Positions 33,413 through 43,035 are shown, numbered from the stretch's first letter. The stretch is 64,000 nt of DNA from Ga0077527 sp964433345 (GCA_964433345.1 CAYSQJ010000003.1:62001-126000), one strand, 5' to 3'. Notes: generated by a model from the sequence alone, not told the origin. Translations and numbers: made by a program.

Positions 33413-33892
33413 TCAAGCCCGGTGGCTGCCGAGGCGGCTGTGCAGTTCGCGCGCCAGCATCCGGCGCCCCTCGTCACTGCAGTACCGTCCGATTTCCACC
33501 GTCCTGCCGTGGGAGCGCAGGGCAAGCCTGCCGGAATTTCCGGTCACCACCCGCGCCCAGCCACGATGAAATTCAAACTGTTCCGCCAAACCCCGCTCCC
33601 GGACTTCGACCAGGATGCGGTCACCACGCACGGCGACGCGCTCGAAATCCCCGGCGCGACGCAAAAAAACCACGGCCGCAGTCAACAGTGCGGCCGCTTC
33701 CAGTCCCGCAAAAGGAATGATCATCCAGGCGCCCGCCACCGCGAATCCCGCCGCAATCAGCAGCGGCAACAGGCACAGCGAGCCGAAAACCCAGGCAAAC
33801 GTGCGCAATTCGAGCGAAGCGGCATGGCGACTGAAATACGTGAACGCGGCGCCTTCCTGCTCCAGAATCGACTCGAAAACGGGATGTGTCAT
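33413..33892 (-). CDS. DUF2244 integral membrane protein
   Basis: 159 residues from ATG 33892 (GTG one codon earlier is also possible). Two helices (TFAWVFGSLCLLPLLIAAGFAVAGAW and IPFAGLEAAALLTAAVVFL) precede a soluble domain with ERVAVRGDRILVEVR and FHRGWARVV, typical of DUF2244. The gene precedes ctaC by 32 bp. It is common in front of oxidase genes; function unknown. Confidence 0.85.
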   Translation of the reverse strand: MTHPVFESILEQEGAAFTYFSRHAASLELRTFAWVFGSLCLLPLLIAAGFAVAGAWMIIPFAGLEAAALLTAAVVFLRRAGDFERVAVRGDRILVEVRERGLAEQFEFHRGWARVVTGNSGRLALRSHGRTVEIGRYCSDEGRRMLARELHSRLGSHRA

Positions 33893-33991
33893 CACCGGCG
33901 CCGGCCATTCCTTTTCAAACGCGCGGACTGTAGCACACCGGAGGGGGCCGTCGCAATCGAAAAGCCCCTTGAAAACAGTCGGTTTTCCCTC

Positions 33992-34699
33992 TCAAATGCG
34001 CGCATTCAAGGCGTTTATGTCGAGCGTCCGGGACAGTCGCTCGGGCCGCGGATCACGCGCATGCGGCAGCACGCCCAGCAGCGGTGCCCGGAGCCGCTCA
34101 CGCAAGGTTTCCATATTCTGCGCGCGGCGCGACATCTGCGGATCGATGCGGTTGGCAATCCATCCGGCAAGGCGGATGCCGCGACGCTGCATGGCATCCA
34201 CCGTCAGCAAGGCGTGGTTCAGGCAGCCCAGGCGCAGTCCGACCACGAGGACCACGGGCAGACCGAGCCGGCGGGGAATATCCGAAGCACAGCTGCGCCG
34301 GCCCAGCGGCACCAGCAATCCGCCAACACCCTCGACAACAACAATGTCGGCATCACGGGCCAACCGCCGGTAAGCGGCGGTTATCGTGGCCAGGCGAATC
34401 TCGGCTCCCGCTTCGGCGGCCGCGATGTGCGGCGCGATCGGGGGCGCAAAGCAGTACGGATTGATCGTGCTCGGCGCGACCTCGACACTGGAGGCCGCCT
34501 GGAGCTGCGCCACGTCATCGTTGTGCCAGACACCCCTGCGCAATGTCGCGCCCGCGGCCACCGGTTTCATGCCGACCGCGCGCAATCCGAGTCCGGCAAA
34601 AGCGTGCAGCAGTGCACAGGAGGCCAGCGTCTTGCCGACCCCGGTGTCAGTACCGGCGACGAACAGGCCTCGCCCCGCCACTGCCCCCCGCTCAGCCAC
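33992..34699 (-). CDS. bioD: Dethiobiotin synthetase (GTG start)
   Basis: 235 residues. The P-loop-like motif GTDTGVGKT (residues 16-24) and the DAPA/Mg regions (MKPVAAGA, VVEGVGGLLVPL) identify BioD, which closes the ureido ring of dethiobiotin with CO2 and ATP. The GTG start at 34699 overlaps the bioC stop by 8 bp. Last gene of bioB-F-H-C-D. The oxidase operon follows on the same strand after 96 bp. Confidence 0.95.
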   Translation of the reverse strand: MAERGAVAGRGLFVAGTDTGVGKTLASCALLHAFAGLGLRAVGMKPVAAGATLRRGVWHNDDVAQLQAASSVEVAPSTINPYCFAPPIAPHIAAAEAGAEIRLATITAAYRRLARDADIVVVEGVGGLLVPLGRRSCASDIPRRLGLPVVLVVGLRLGCLNHALLTVDAMQRRGIRLAGWIANRIDPQMSRRAQNMETLRERLRAPLLGVLPHARDPRPERLSRTLDINALNARI

Positions 34700-35567
34700 G
34701 GTCCGCCACCTTGATGTCGATCACCGGCCGGCCACCGGGCCCCGTGCGCGGCAGCGGCTTCCAGGCATGGCCGTAAATCACCTCGAAGGTCGCCGGCAGC
34801 TTGCCCTCGCGGCGCAACCCCTCGTAGTTGCGCTCGACGGCCGACAGCCAGGCCTTGGCCGACAGCGTCCGCGGCCGGCCGGCGGTGGCATTGCTCGCGC
34901 CGATGGCTTGCAGATCACGCATCACCTCGCGGACATTGCCGTAGGTCAGCGTGAATATTTCCATGTCGATCACCGGATCGGCGAAACCCGCCTTGACCAG
35001 CATGTCGCCGATGTCGTGCATGTCGATGAAGCGGCTGACCCGAGTATGTCCGTCAGCATCAGGCTGCGACGCGCGCAGTTCCTTCAGCGTGTCCGGGCCG
35101 AAGGTCGTGAACAGGAACAGTCCGCCCGGCGCCAGCACGCGGCGCATCTCGGTAAAGGCCTGCGGCAGGGCGTTGACCCATTGCAGCGCGAGGCTGCTCC
35201 AGGCGAGGTCGATGCTGGAGTCAGCCAGCGGCAGTTGTTCGAGGTCCCCGCAAAGCAGGTGCGGCACGCGGCCCAGCAGGCGCCGGTGCCAGGGCTGGCG
35301 TCCTCGCGCATGGCGCAGCATGCCGGGTGCGAGGTCCAGCGCGAACAACTGCGCCCCCGGGTAGCGCTGGGTGAGTCCCGGCCAGGCATTGCCGGTGCCG
35401 CTGCCCGCATCGAGGATGCGCGAAGGCACATGGCGGATGAAGTCCAGGCGTTCCAGGCTGCGCCGGCACACCTCGTGCTGCAGCACAGCGGCGGCATCGT
35501 AGGTCGGCGCAGCGCGATCAAAAGCACGACGCACCGCGCGTTTATCAATGGTGTATTCAGGATTCAT
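34692..35567 (-). CDS. bioC: Malonyl-ACP O-methyltransferase BioC
   Basis: 291 residues. A class I SAM methyltransferase with RILDAGSGTGNAWP (motif I near residues 46-58), the LFALDLAPGML motif II and RVLAPGGLFLFTTFGPDTLKELR. BioC methylates malonyl-ACP so fatty-acid enzymes can build pimelate. It overlaps bioH by 11 bp upstream and bioD by 8 bp downstream. Confidence 0.95.
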   Translation of the reverse strand: MNPEYTIDKRAVRRAFDRAAPTYDAAAVLQHEVCRRSLERLDFIRHVPSRILDAGSGTGNAWPGLTQRYPGAQLFALDLAPGMLRHARGRQPWHRRLLGRVPHLLCGDLEQLPLADSSIDLAWSSLALQWVNALPQAFTEMRRVLAPGGLFLFTTFGPDTLKELRASQPDADGHTRVSRFIDMHDIGDMLVKAGFADPVIDMEIFTLTYGNVREVMRDLQAIGASNATAGRPRTLSAKAWLSAVERNYEGLRREGKLPATFEVIYGHAWKPLPRTGPGGRPVIDIKVADRG

Positions 35568-36279
35568 TGCAGAACTCGGTGATCAGGACGCTGACGCGCG
35601 CGGCGTCAGAGACAAATGGAACATGGGCGGCACCGGCGATGCGGCAGAAGCGCGCATCGGGCAGCGCGGCGGCAAGCGCATCGGCCGCGGGCGGCGGAAC
35701 CAGGCTGTCGCAGTCGCCATGGATCACCAGCGCCGGCTGTCGGATATCCGGGAGCTGCGCGCGCAAGTCGACTTCGCGCAGCCAGTCCAGCATCCGCAGC
35801 AAGCCTGCGGCCGCAGCGGTGCCGCGTGTCTGGAGCAGGCGCTCCAGCCGCCGGATGACCGTGCGCGCCTGCGCATCACCACGGGTTTCCAGCAGCCGGA
35901 AGCGGCGCAGTGCCGCGTCGGCATCAGCCTTCACCGCCGCCACGAAGGATTCGAATTCGGCTTGTGCCATACCCTGCGGCCAGTCGCCGGCCGCAACGAA
36001 TTTCGGTGTGGTGGAGAACAACAGCAGGCGTTCAACCTGCGCCGGATGGCGGCGCGCCCAGGACAGCGCGAGCTGCCCGCCCAGCGACCAGCCGCCCACC
36101 ACGCAACGCGGCGGCGCCGCTGCAGCAAGACGATCCACCGCCTCGTCGAAGCTGCCGTCACCGTCGATGTCCGGCGCCTGCACGGCAAAACACTGACCCA
36201 GCAAGTCCCGCAGCTCCGCCCAGACGCCGCCATGGGCGCCCCAGCCGTGCACCAGCAGCAGCGGAATTGCGCTGTTCAT
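35557..36279 (-). CDS. bioH: Pimeloyl-ACP methyl ester carboxylesterase BioH
   Basis: 240 residues from ATG 36279. Alpha/beta hydrolase: LLLVHGWGAHGGVW contains the oxyanion region, GGWSLGGQLAL the nucleophile elbow (GWSLG), HGDCDSLVPP the Asp, and AGAAHVPF the catalytic His. It releases pimeloyl-ACP from its methyl ester. The start overlaps the bioF stop (ATGA). The frame opens further upstream but only from 36279 is it BioH. Confidence 0.94.
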   Translation of the reverse strand: MNSAIPLLLVHGWGAHGGVWAELRDLLGQCFAVQAPDIDGDGSFDEAVDRLAAAAPPRCVVGGWSLGGQLALSWARRHPAQVERLLLFSTTPKFVAAGDWPQGMAQAEFESFVAAVKADADAALRRFRLLETRGDAQARTVIRRLERLLQTRGTAAAAGLLRMLDWLREVDLRAQLPDIRQPALVIHGDCDSLVPPPAADALAAALPDARFCRIAGAAHVPFVSDAARVSVLITEFCNES

Positions 36280-37430
36280 GCCGTGTGCCGCAGCGCGCTG
36301 ACCAGGCGATCGACATCGTCGATGCCGTGGTCCGCCGACAGCGAAATGCGCAGGCGCGCAGTGCCCTGGGGCACTGTCGGCGGCCGTATCGCCGGCACCA
36401 GCAGGCCTTCCCCGGCCAGCCGCGCCGACAGCGCCAGCGCCTCGGCATTGCCACCCACCAGCAGGGGCTGTATCGGCGTGTCCGAAGGCAGCAGCCGCCA
36501 CGGTGCGCCCTGCAATCCCTGCTTCAGTCGCTGCGCGAGTTCGTGCAAGCGCTCGCGCCGCCACTGCTCCTGCTCGATGATCTTCAGACTTGTCAGCAGT
36601 GCATGCGCCAGCAGGGGCGGCGTCGCCGTGGTGTAGATGTAGGTGCGTGCCTGCTGCACCAGGCTTTCGGCGAGTACCTCGCTGCCGGCAACGAAGGCGC
36701 CGGACACACCCGCCGCCTTGCCCAGCGTCGCCATGTAGATCAGGCGATCGGAACGGATGCCGAAATGCGCCATCGTGCCGCGCCCCTGCGCACCGAGTAC
36801 GCCGAAACCATGGGCATCGTCGATCAGCAGGTAGGCGTCGTGACGGACGCAAAGCTCGAGCAAGTCGGGAACGGGCGCGATATCGCCATCCATGCTGAAC
36901 ACCGCATCGACGATGACCAGCCGGCGGCGCGCCGGCGTATTCAGCAGCAGGCGCTCCAGCGCGGCGAGGTCGTTGTGCGGAAAACGCCGGAAAGCGGCGC
37001 GCGACAACAAGGCGGCGTCGTTCAGCGACGCGTGGTTCAGGCGATCGGCAAAAACCGCGTCGCCGCGCCCGACCAGCGCGCTGACCACGCCCATGTTCGC
37101 CATGTAGCCGGTCGAAAACAGCAGGGCCTGCGGCAGCCCGGTGAAGGCCGCCAGCGCCGACTCCAGCTCGTGATGCGCGGCGGCATGGCCGAGAATCAGG
37201 TGCGAAGCACCGGCACCGACACCGTAGCGTTCAGCCCCCTCTTTCGCCGCAGCGACGATGCGCGGATCGGATGCGAGCCCGAGATAGTCGTTGGAGCAGA
37301 ACGCGAGGTAATCGCGGCCGTCCACGCGCACATGCGCGCGTTGCGGCGATTCCAGCAGCCTGCGCCTGCGGCGCAGGCCCTCGCCGTCGCGGGCCGCGAG
37401 TTCCGCGGCCAGTTCGGCATGCAGTGTCAC
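36276..37430 (-). CDS. bioF: 8-amino-7-oxononanoate synthase (GTG start)
   Basis: 384 residues, full length. A PLP-dependent alpha-oxoamine synthase joining pimeloyl-ACP and Ala. FCSNDYLGLASDPRIV, ASHLILGHAAAHHELE, LIDDAHGFGVLG (Asp/His for PLP) and the Lys of IYMATLGKAAGVSGAFV are visible. GTG 37430 is the start; no upstream ATG fits. It lies 18 bp after bioB and overlaps bioH. Confidence 0.95.
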   Translation of the reverse strand: MTLHAELAAELAARDGEGLRRRRRLLESPQRAHVRVDGRDYLAFCSNDYLGLASDPRIVAAAKEGAERYGVGAGASHLILGHAAAHHELESALAAFTGLPQALLFSTGYMANMGVVSALVGRGDAVFADRLNHASLNDAALLSRAAFRRFPHNDLAALERLLLNTPARRRLVIVDAVFSMDGDIAPVPDLLELCVRHDAYLLIDDAHGFGVLGAQGRGTMAHFGIRSDRLIYMATLGKAAGVSGAFVAGSEVLAESLVQQARTYIYTTATPPLLAHALLTSLKIIEQEQWRRERLHELAQRLKQGLQGAPWRLLPSDTPIQPLLVGGNAEALALSARLAGEGLLVPAIRPPTVPQGTARLRISLSADHGIDDVDRLVSALRHTA

Positions 37431-37448
37431 AAAGCGGGACCGTGCCGC

Positions 37449-38453
37449 TCAGGATGCCGACGGATTCATCGGCTGCAGGCCGAGCCGATCAAACAGCGCA
37501 CGGTCATTGTCGACATCCGGATTGCCGGTGGTCAGCAGTTTCTCGCCGTAGAAAATCGAATTCGCGCCGGCGAGGAAACACAGCGCCTGGACCGCGTCGC
37601 CCATTTCCTGGCGACCGGCCGACAGCCGCACCATGGCTTTCGGCATGGTGATGCGCGCGCAGGCAATGGTGCGCACGAACTCCAGCGGATCGAGGGCTTC
37701 CGTGCCATGCAGCGGGGTTCCCGGCACCTGCACCAGGTTGTTGATCGGCACCGATTCCGGATAGGGATTCATGTTGGCGAGCTGGGCGATCAGCGTCGCC
37801 CGCGCCTTGCGCGTCTCGCCCATGCCGACGATGCCGCCGCAGCAGACATGCAGCCCGGCCTCGCGCACCTGCTCCAGGGTATCGATGCGGTCCCCGTACT
37901 CGCGCGTGGAGATGATGCTCGAATAGTTGTCGGCGGCGGTATCGATGTTGTGGTTGTAGTAGTCGAGCCCCGCATCGCGCAGCTGTGTGGCCTGGCCGGG
38001 CTTCAGCATGCCCAGCGTCGCGCAGGTTTCCATGCCGAGGCCGCGCACCGCCTTCACCATCGCCACCACCTTGTCGAGATCGCGCTGTTTCGGCCCGCGC
38101 CAGGCCGCGCCCATGCAGAAACGCGTCGCACCCTTCTCCCGCGCGAGACTTGCCGCGGCCACCACCTCCTCAACGGACAACGTGTCCTGGTTCTCGACCC
38201 CGGTGTGGTAACGCGCCGACTGCGGACAGTAGCCGCAATCCTCGGAACAGCCGCCGGTCTTGATCGACAGCAGCGTCGACAGCTGCACCGCGTTCGGATT
38301 GAAGTGCTCGCGATGCACCTGCTGGGCGCGGAACAGCAGATCATTGAACGGCAGCGCAAACAGCGCCTCGATGGCCGTCACGGTCCAGCGCGGAGCGTCG
38401 GCGGAAACGCCCGCCGCATCGTTGAGGGGTGTGGTGTCCATGACCGTATCCAT
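37449..38453 (-). CDS. bioB: Biotin synthase
   Basis: 334 residues from ATG 38453 (AGGAA upstream; a second Met follows four codons later). The radical-SAM motif is GGCSEDCGYCPQSARY (Cx3Cx2C), followed by LSVEEVV and the [2Fe-2S] ligand regions (FCMGAAWRGP, ETCATLGML, VCCGGIVGMGE and the late Arg in ITMPKAMVRLSAGR). It inserts sulfur into dethiobiotin. First gene of bioB-F-H-C-D; no bioA is in the window. Confidence 0.97.
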   Translation of the reverse strand: MDTVMDTTPLNDAAGVSADAPRWTVTAIEALFALPFNDLLFRAQQVHREHFNPNAVQLSTLLSIKTGGCSEDCGYCPQSARYHTGVENQDTLSVEEVVAAASLAREKGATRFCMGAAWRGPKQRDLDKVVAMVKAVRGLGMETCATLGMLKPGQATQLRDAGLDYYNHNIDTAADNYSSIISTREYGDRIDTLEQVREAGLHVCCGGIVGMGETRKARATLIAQLANMNPYPESVPINNLVQVPGTPLHGTEALDPLEFVRTIACARITMPKAMVRLSAGRQEMGDAVQALCFLAGANSIFYGEKLLTTGNPDVDNDRALFDRLGLQPMNPSAS

Positions 38454-38488
38454 GACTGGCTGTTCCTGTAAAATTATCAATAAAAACA

Positions 38489-39235
38489 ATGAGTTATGTG
38501 GAGTCATTATCGCGGAATGCCGTACGCTTGTCAAATTCCGCGAGCGCGCTGCTTGACAAGTGGGCAGCCGCACTGCGATCCCGGCTTCGCGGTTGCTGCC
38601 TGCTCTGCGGCGGCGCGGCAGGACGCGAGGGCCTGTGCGCAGGCTGTGCCGGCGACCTGCCCTGGCTGGATGCAGCGGTATGCCAATGCTGCGCCCATCC
38701 GCTGCCCGAACCGGGGATCTGCGGCCGCTGCATCGCCGATCCGCCGCATTACGACCGGGTCGTCGCCGCCTGCCGCTACGCCTACCCGCTGGACGCCCTG
38801 ATCCAGTCCTACAAGTATCGCGGCCGGCTTGCCGCGGCACCGGCGCTGGCCGCGCTGCTGGCAGGACGCATCAACAAGCGCCCCGATCTGATCGTGCCCA
38901 TGCCGCTCGCCGCGCAACGCCTGCGCGAACGCGGATTCAACCAGGCGCTGGAACTTGCCCGGATCATCGGAAAACAGCTCGGCACCGCGGTCGATGCCCG
39001 GCTCTGCATCAAGAGCCGCGACACTGCGCCGCAGACCCAACTGCCGTGGAAGGCGCGCCGCAGGAACATCCGCGGCGCCTTTGTCGTGCTGGGTTCAATC
39101 GAAGGCTGCCATGTCGCCGTCGTCGACGACGTGCTCACCACCGGCGCAACCCTCAGCGAACTCGCACGCAACCTCAAGCGCGCGGGCGCGGCCAGCGTGA
39201 CGGGTTATGTCGTCGCACGCACTGTCAGCCGCTGA
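38489..39235 (+). CDS. ComF family phosphoribosyltransferase-like protein
   Basis: 248 residues. N-terminal zinc-finger Cys pairs (CCLLCGG, LCAGC, CQCCAHPLP, CGRC) precede a PRTase fold with the PRPP motif VAVVDDVLTTGATLSELA (near residues 210-227) and the DLIVPMPLAAQRLRERGFNQALELA segment. ComF proteins aid DNA uptake in some bacteria. It diverges from bioB with only 35 bp between starts. The N-terminal 35 residues are of low complexity, so the true start could be later. Confidence 0.88.
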   Translation: MSYVESLSRNAVRLSNSASALLDKWAAALRSRLRGCCLLCGGAAGREGLCAGCAGDLPWLDAAVCQCCAHPLPEPGICGRCIADPPHYDRVVAACRYAYPLDALIQSYKYRGRLAAAPALAALLAGRINKRPDLIVPMPLAAQRLRERGFNQALELARIIGKQLGTAVDARLCIKSRDTAPQTQLPWKARRRNIRGAFVVLGSIEGCHVAVVDDVLTTGATLSELARNLKRAGAASVTGYVVARTVSR

Positions 39236-39250
39236 GTCAGGCGCTGACGT

Positions 39251-40363
39251 TCAGCGCAGCCGCTGCTCGGCAAAAGCCTGCAGCTCTGCCGACAGGTTGC
39301 CGCTGGCCCTGGCACGGCGGTACGCCTCCTGCGCTTCGGCGTTTCGACCGAGCGCCTCCAGCGACACACCCAGCCCGAGCAGCCACACCCCGACGCCGCC
39401 ACGCTGGCGCAGCGCGCGCTCGAACTGCGCCACTGCCTCGGCATGCTTCTGCTGGCGCTGCAGCAGGCCGGCATAGAACGCGACATAGTCCGGACTGGCG
39501 CCGGGATACTCGAGACTGCGCACCAAGGTCCCTACCCCGGCGTCGAGATCCCCGCCATCAAGCTGCAGCCGCGCCAAAGTCATCGCGAAACCGTGCTGCG
39601 ACGGCGCCAGTTGCAGACCCTCCTGCAGCACCCGCATGGCATCCGCCTGGCGACGCGCGTCGAGCAGGACTCCCACCAGCGCCTGGCGTGCCGAGTGATG
39701 GCGCGGGTCGATCTGCAATGCATTCTCGAAAGCGCTGCGCGCTTCGGCGAACTGCCCCTGGTGCAGTGCCGTAGTGCCCCGCGCGTATTCCGCCTCGGCG
39801 CGCTGGCGTGGTGTCGGTTCACGCACCTGCTTGTCGATCTCCACCGGTGGTGGTGCCGGGTCCGGCCGTGCCGCAGTCTTGTCCACGACGGGCCGTTCAA
39901 CGGGCAGCTTCGCCGGTGGTCGCGTTACCACGGCAGGAGCCGCTTCCGCCGGCTTCGGCGCCGGGGCCTGGACCGGTGCTGCCGGACTGCGCGGCGCGAT
40001 CACCGCGGCCGTCTCGACAGGCGGCGGCACCTCAGGCGCGCTTTCAGGCACTTGTGATAGATCCAGCGTCAGGCGGCGCGCGATCCACTCCTCGGGCTGG
40101 GCTGCGGGCTGCGCTAGCGCCGGAGGTGCAACAACGGCTGCAGGCGCTTGCGGCGCAGGAACGCCGGAGCGCTGCGTCCACCACCACGCCCCCGCGGCAA
40201 GCGCTGCGACGGCCGCCAGCACCGCGGCAATGCCCGCCGGCGGCAGCGAGCGCGAACGCGTGTCATCGGGCAAGGCACGCACATGATCGGGAATGCGGTT
40301 GCGCTCGACGCCAGAGGCGCGCCGGCGCTCGAGTTCGACCAGCATCTGGTTGATGACGCTCAT
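39251..40363 (-). CDS. mshN: MSHA biogenesis protein MshN-like (TPR)
   Basis: 370 residues from ATG 40363. It begins MSVINQMLVELERRR, has a helix (IAAVLAAVAALAAGAWWW), a long Pro/Ala linker, then TPR repeats to the end (AEYARGTTALHQGQFAEARSAFENALQIDPRHHSARQ). MshN is the cell-envelope scaffold of the MSHA system. It overlaps the mshM stop region (ATGA), and converges with comF over 15 bp. Last gene of the mshI-N operon. Confidence 0.82.
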   Translation of the reverse strand: MSVINQMLVELERRRASGVERNRIPDHVRALPDDTRSRSLPPAGIAAVLAAVAALAAGAWWWTQRSGVPAPQAPAAVVAPPALAQPAAQPEEWIARRLTLDLSQVPESAPEVPPPVETAAVIAPRSPAAPVQAPAPKPAEAAPAVVTRPPAKLPVERPVVDKTAARPDPAPPPVEIDKQVREPTPRQRAEAEYARGTTALHQGQFAEARSAFENALQIDPRHHSARQALVGVLLDARRQADAMRVLQEGLQLAPSQHGFAMTLARLQLDGGDLDAGVGTLVRSLEYPGASPDYVAFYAGLLQRQQKHAEAVAQFERALRQRGGVGVWLLGLGVSLEALGRNAEAQEAYRRARASGNLSAELQAFAEQRLR

Positions 40364-41253
40364 TGCAGGTACGCCAGGGTTACGCCCCCCGCCAGCAGCA
40401 CGACGGCTGCCGCAGCCAGCCACCAGCGACGCGGCGCAGGCGCTGCCGCAGGCGTATCCGCTGCCGCTCTGCGCACATGATGGGGCTGCACCTGCTGCAC
40501 GCCTTCACCGAAGGCGAGCAGCAGCGACTTGTGGGCGATGATGTTGACCAGCCGCGGCACGCCGCGGCTGGCGCGATGCAACTGGCGCACCGCCGCCGGC
40601 AGGAACAGGCGGCTGCCGCGGTAACCCGCCACACGCAGACGGTGTGCGACATATTGCTCGACCTCGGCGGAACCGAGCGCCGTCAGGCGGTACTGGAAGG
40701 TGATGCGCTGGCGCAGCTGGCGTATCGATTCCTGGGCAAGGCGGTCGTCGAGCTCGGGCTGCCCGAAAAGCACGACCTGCAGCAGCTTGCGTTTCTCGGT
40801 TTCGAGGTTGGTCAGCAGGCGCAGCGCCTCCAGCGTCTCCTGCGGCATCGCCTGTGCTTCGTCCATGCAGGCCACCACGGTCTTTCCCGCCCGCGCAAAA
40901 TCGAGCAGTGCATGGTTTAGCTCGCGCAGCAGGTGGTGGCGATCGGCCTGCCGGTCGAGCTTCACCCCCAGCTCTTCGGCCAGCGCCAGCATCAGGGTCT
41001 GCGGCTCGAGATAGGGATTGGGAATATAGGCGGAGACGAAGCGCGCGGGATCCAGCGCGCGCAGGAAACGCCGGCACAGCAGGGTCTTGCCGGTGCCGAC
41101 CTCGCCGGTGACCTTCATGAAGCCCTCGCCGTTGCGCGCGGCTACGAGCAGCGTGTTCAGCGCTTCCTGGTGGGAATTGCAGGCGTAGGCGAAGCTGGTG
41201 TCCGGCGTAATGCCGAACGGCGGTTCACGCAGGCCGAAGTGTGCTTCGTACAT
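40360..41253 (-). CDS. mshM: ExeA/MshM-type ATPase
   Basis: 297 residues. AAA ATPase of the GspA/MshM family: starts YEAHFGLREPPFGITPDTSF, Walker A TGEVGTGKTLLCRRFL (near residues 49-64), Walker B VVACMDEAQAMPQETLEALR, sensor region FGQPELDDRLAQ, and a C-terminal helix (WWLAAAAVVLLAGGVTLAYL) that anchors it to the membrane. It helps assemble or place the secretin. It follows mshL by 12 bp. Confidence 0.92.
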   Translation of the reverse strand: MYEAHFGLREPPFGITPDTSFAYACNSHQEALNTLLVAARNGEGFMKVTGEVGTGKTLLCRRFLRALDPARFVSAYIPNPYLEPQTLMLALAEELGVKLDRQADRHHLLRELNHALLDFARAGKTVVACMDEAQAMPQETLEALRLLTNLETEKRKLLQVVLFGQPELDDRLAQESIRQLRQRITFQYRLTALGSAEVEQYVAHRLRVAGYRGSRLFLPAAVRQLHRASRGVPRLVNIIAHKSLLLAFGEGVQQVQPHHVRRAAADTPAAAPAPRRWWLAAAAVVLLAGGVTLAYLQ

Positions 41254-41265
41254 GGCGCCAGCCTA

Positions 41266-43035
41266 TCACCGTTGCGGCTCCGCTGCGCCCATTGCCCGGA
41301 TGCGGTCCCGCGTCTGCTGCAGGTCTTCCTGCCAGTTGCGGTCGCTGTGGATGATCGTCGGCTTCAACAGGATCACCAGCTCGCTTTTGACGTTGCTGGA
41401 ATCGCGCTGCCGGAACAGGTTGCCCACGCCCGGCGCGTCGCCGACGCCCGGCACCTGGCTGCGCCCGCTGACCGACTGCTGGCGCATCAGGCCGCCGATG
41501 GCGACGATGTTGCCGTCCTGCACGCGCACGATGGTGTCGGTCTCGTTGACATCACTGGAAGCCAGCGGCAGCGTGAAGGAACCGAGGCTGCCGAGGTCGA
41601 TGACCTTGCGCCGCTCGACCACGCTGCTCACCGAGGGATGGATGTGCAGGATGATGTTGTTGTTGCCGTCGATCTGCGGCGTCACGTCGAGCGCGATACC
41701 CGAGAAGAAGGGTGCGACGGTGATCGTCGGCGTCACCGTGGTGTTGGTGCCGCTGGTGCTGGAAGTGGTACTGACGTTGGTCACGAAGAAATCGTCGGTG
41801 CCGACCTTGAGCACGGCCTTCTGGTTGTTGATGGTCGCCACCCGGGGGCTCGACAGCACGTTGACGCCGCCCTGGGTCTCGAGGAAAGACAGCAGCGCGG
41901 CAAAATTCTGGGTCTGCAGCGCGAGGCCGAAAATGCCGCCAACCGCTCCGGTGCCCAGCGCCAGCGCACCGGCCACCCCGGCGACCGAGCCGCCGCTCAA
42001 GGCCGAGCTGCCGAGCACCGTGCCGTCCGCCGAACGCGCCGTCGGCGCGCTGATGGCGCCGCTGCGATTGAGCGTCGCGCCCGGTGTCAGCACACCGGCG
42101 CCGAAGCTGGTGCTGCCGTCACGGAATCCCGCCCAGTTGATGCCCGCCTGATAGCCGTCGCGCAGCGTGACCTCGATGATCTTGGCTTCCAGCACGACCT
42201 GGCGCTCGACGATCAGTTGCATCGATTTCAGGAACTTCTCGACGCCGCGCAGCTCGGTCGGCATCGCGCGCACCACGACCACGCCCGACTGCGCATTGAC
42301 CACCACGCTGCGCCCTGCGCCGCCGCCGAGTATGGCGTTCAGCGATTTCTGGATATCACCCCAGAAATCGGAGTCGGAGGTGGTGGTCACCCGCGTGCTC
42401 TCGGCAGCCCGCGTGTTGCCGGCCCCGGTAGGCCCGGTCGTCGGCACCGGCACACTGCCCGCACTCGGGGTGCCCGGACTGGACGGCGCATCGGTGATCG
42501 AGCCCGAGCTGACCCGGGTCTGGGTCTGGCCGCGGCGCTGCGCCTGCAGGTAATTGACCTGGAAAATGCGCGTCTGCAGGGTCGCCGGCAGCACCACGAT
42601 GCGGTTGCCCTGCAGGTTGTAGTCGAAGCCGTAGAGGTCGCGCAGCGTGTCCAGCGCTTCGGTCACCGTGACATCCTTCAGGTGCACCGAGATCTCGCCC
42701 TTCACATCAGGGTGCATGACCATGCTGTAGCGGGTGCCCGAGACGATTGCCATGAACACCTGGCCCGCCGGCGCGTTGTTGACCGAGAGATCGAAACGGG
42801 TTTCCGGCTTCTGCACATCGGCGCGCGGCATCTCCAGCACCAGCGGCGGCAGCAGCGCCTGGCTGACCGCGTCCGGCGTCACCGGCTTGCGTTCGCTGGC
42901 CGCCTGATCGAGTTCACGCAGGATCGTGTCCTGCGCCGCGTTGGGACCTTGCGGCATGTCCGCACAGCCCGCGATGACGACCATCATCGCGGCAGTCATC
43001 CAGCGTTGCATGTCATTGCGCCTGTTCATCATCAT
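41266..43035 (-). CDS. mshL: MSHA-type secretin MshL
   Basis: 589 residues. Lipoprotein signal (VVIAGCADMPQG), a secretin N0/STN-like domain (INVHLKDVTVTEALDTLRDLYGFDYNLQGNRI-type), N1 domain, Gly/Ser/Thr linker, and the C-terminal secretin beta barrel (DDFFVTNV, ITVAPFFSGIALDVTPQID, VQDGNIVAIGGLMRQQ). It forms the outer-membrane pore for the pilus. ATGA overlap with mshK upstream. A first ATG at 43035 is used; ATG at residue 9 is possible. Confidence 0.93.
   Translation of the reverse strand: MMMNRRNDMQRWMTAAMMVVIAGCADMPQGPNAAQDTILRELDQAASERKPVTPDAVSQALLPPLVLEMPRADVQKPETRFDLSVNNAPAGQVFMAIVSGTRYSMVMHPDVKGEISVHLKDVTVTEALDTLRDLYGFDYNLQGNRIVVLPATLQTRIFQVNYLQAQRRGQTQTRVSSGSITDAPSSPGTPSAGSVPVPTTGPTGAGNTRAAESTRVTTTSDSDFWGDIQKSLNAILGGGAGRSVVVNAQSGVVVVRAMPTELRGVEKFLKSMQLIVERQVVLEAKIIEVTLRDGYQAGINWAGFRDGSTSFGAGVLTPGATLNRSGAISAPTARSADGTVLGSSALSGGSVAGVAGALALGTGAVGGIFGLALQTQNFAALLSFLETQGGVNVLSSPRVATINNQKAVLKVGTDDFFVTNVSTTSSTSGTNTTVTPTITVAPFFSGIALDVTPQIDGNNNIILHIHPSVSSVVERRKVIDLGSLGSFTLPLASSDVNETDTIVRVQDGNIVAIGGLMRQQSVSGRSQVPGVGDAPGVGNLFRQRDSSNVKSELVILLKPTIIHSDRNWQEDLQQTRDRIRAMGAAEPQR

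Noticed and set aside
35910..38471. 853-codon plus-strand frame opposite bioH-bioF-bioB
   Set aside because: Antisense to intact biotin genes with catalytic motifs; low-complexity Arg/Ala/Gln translation.
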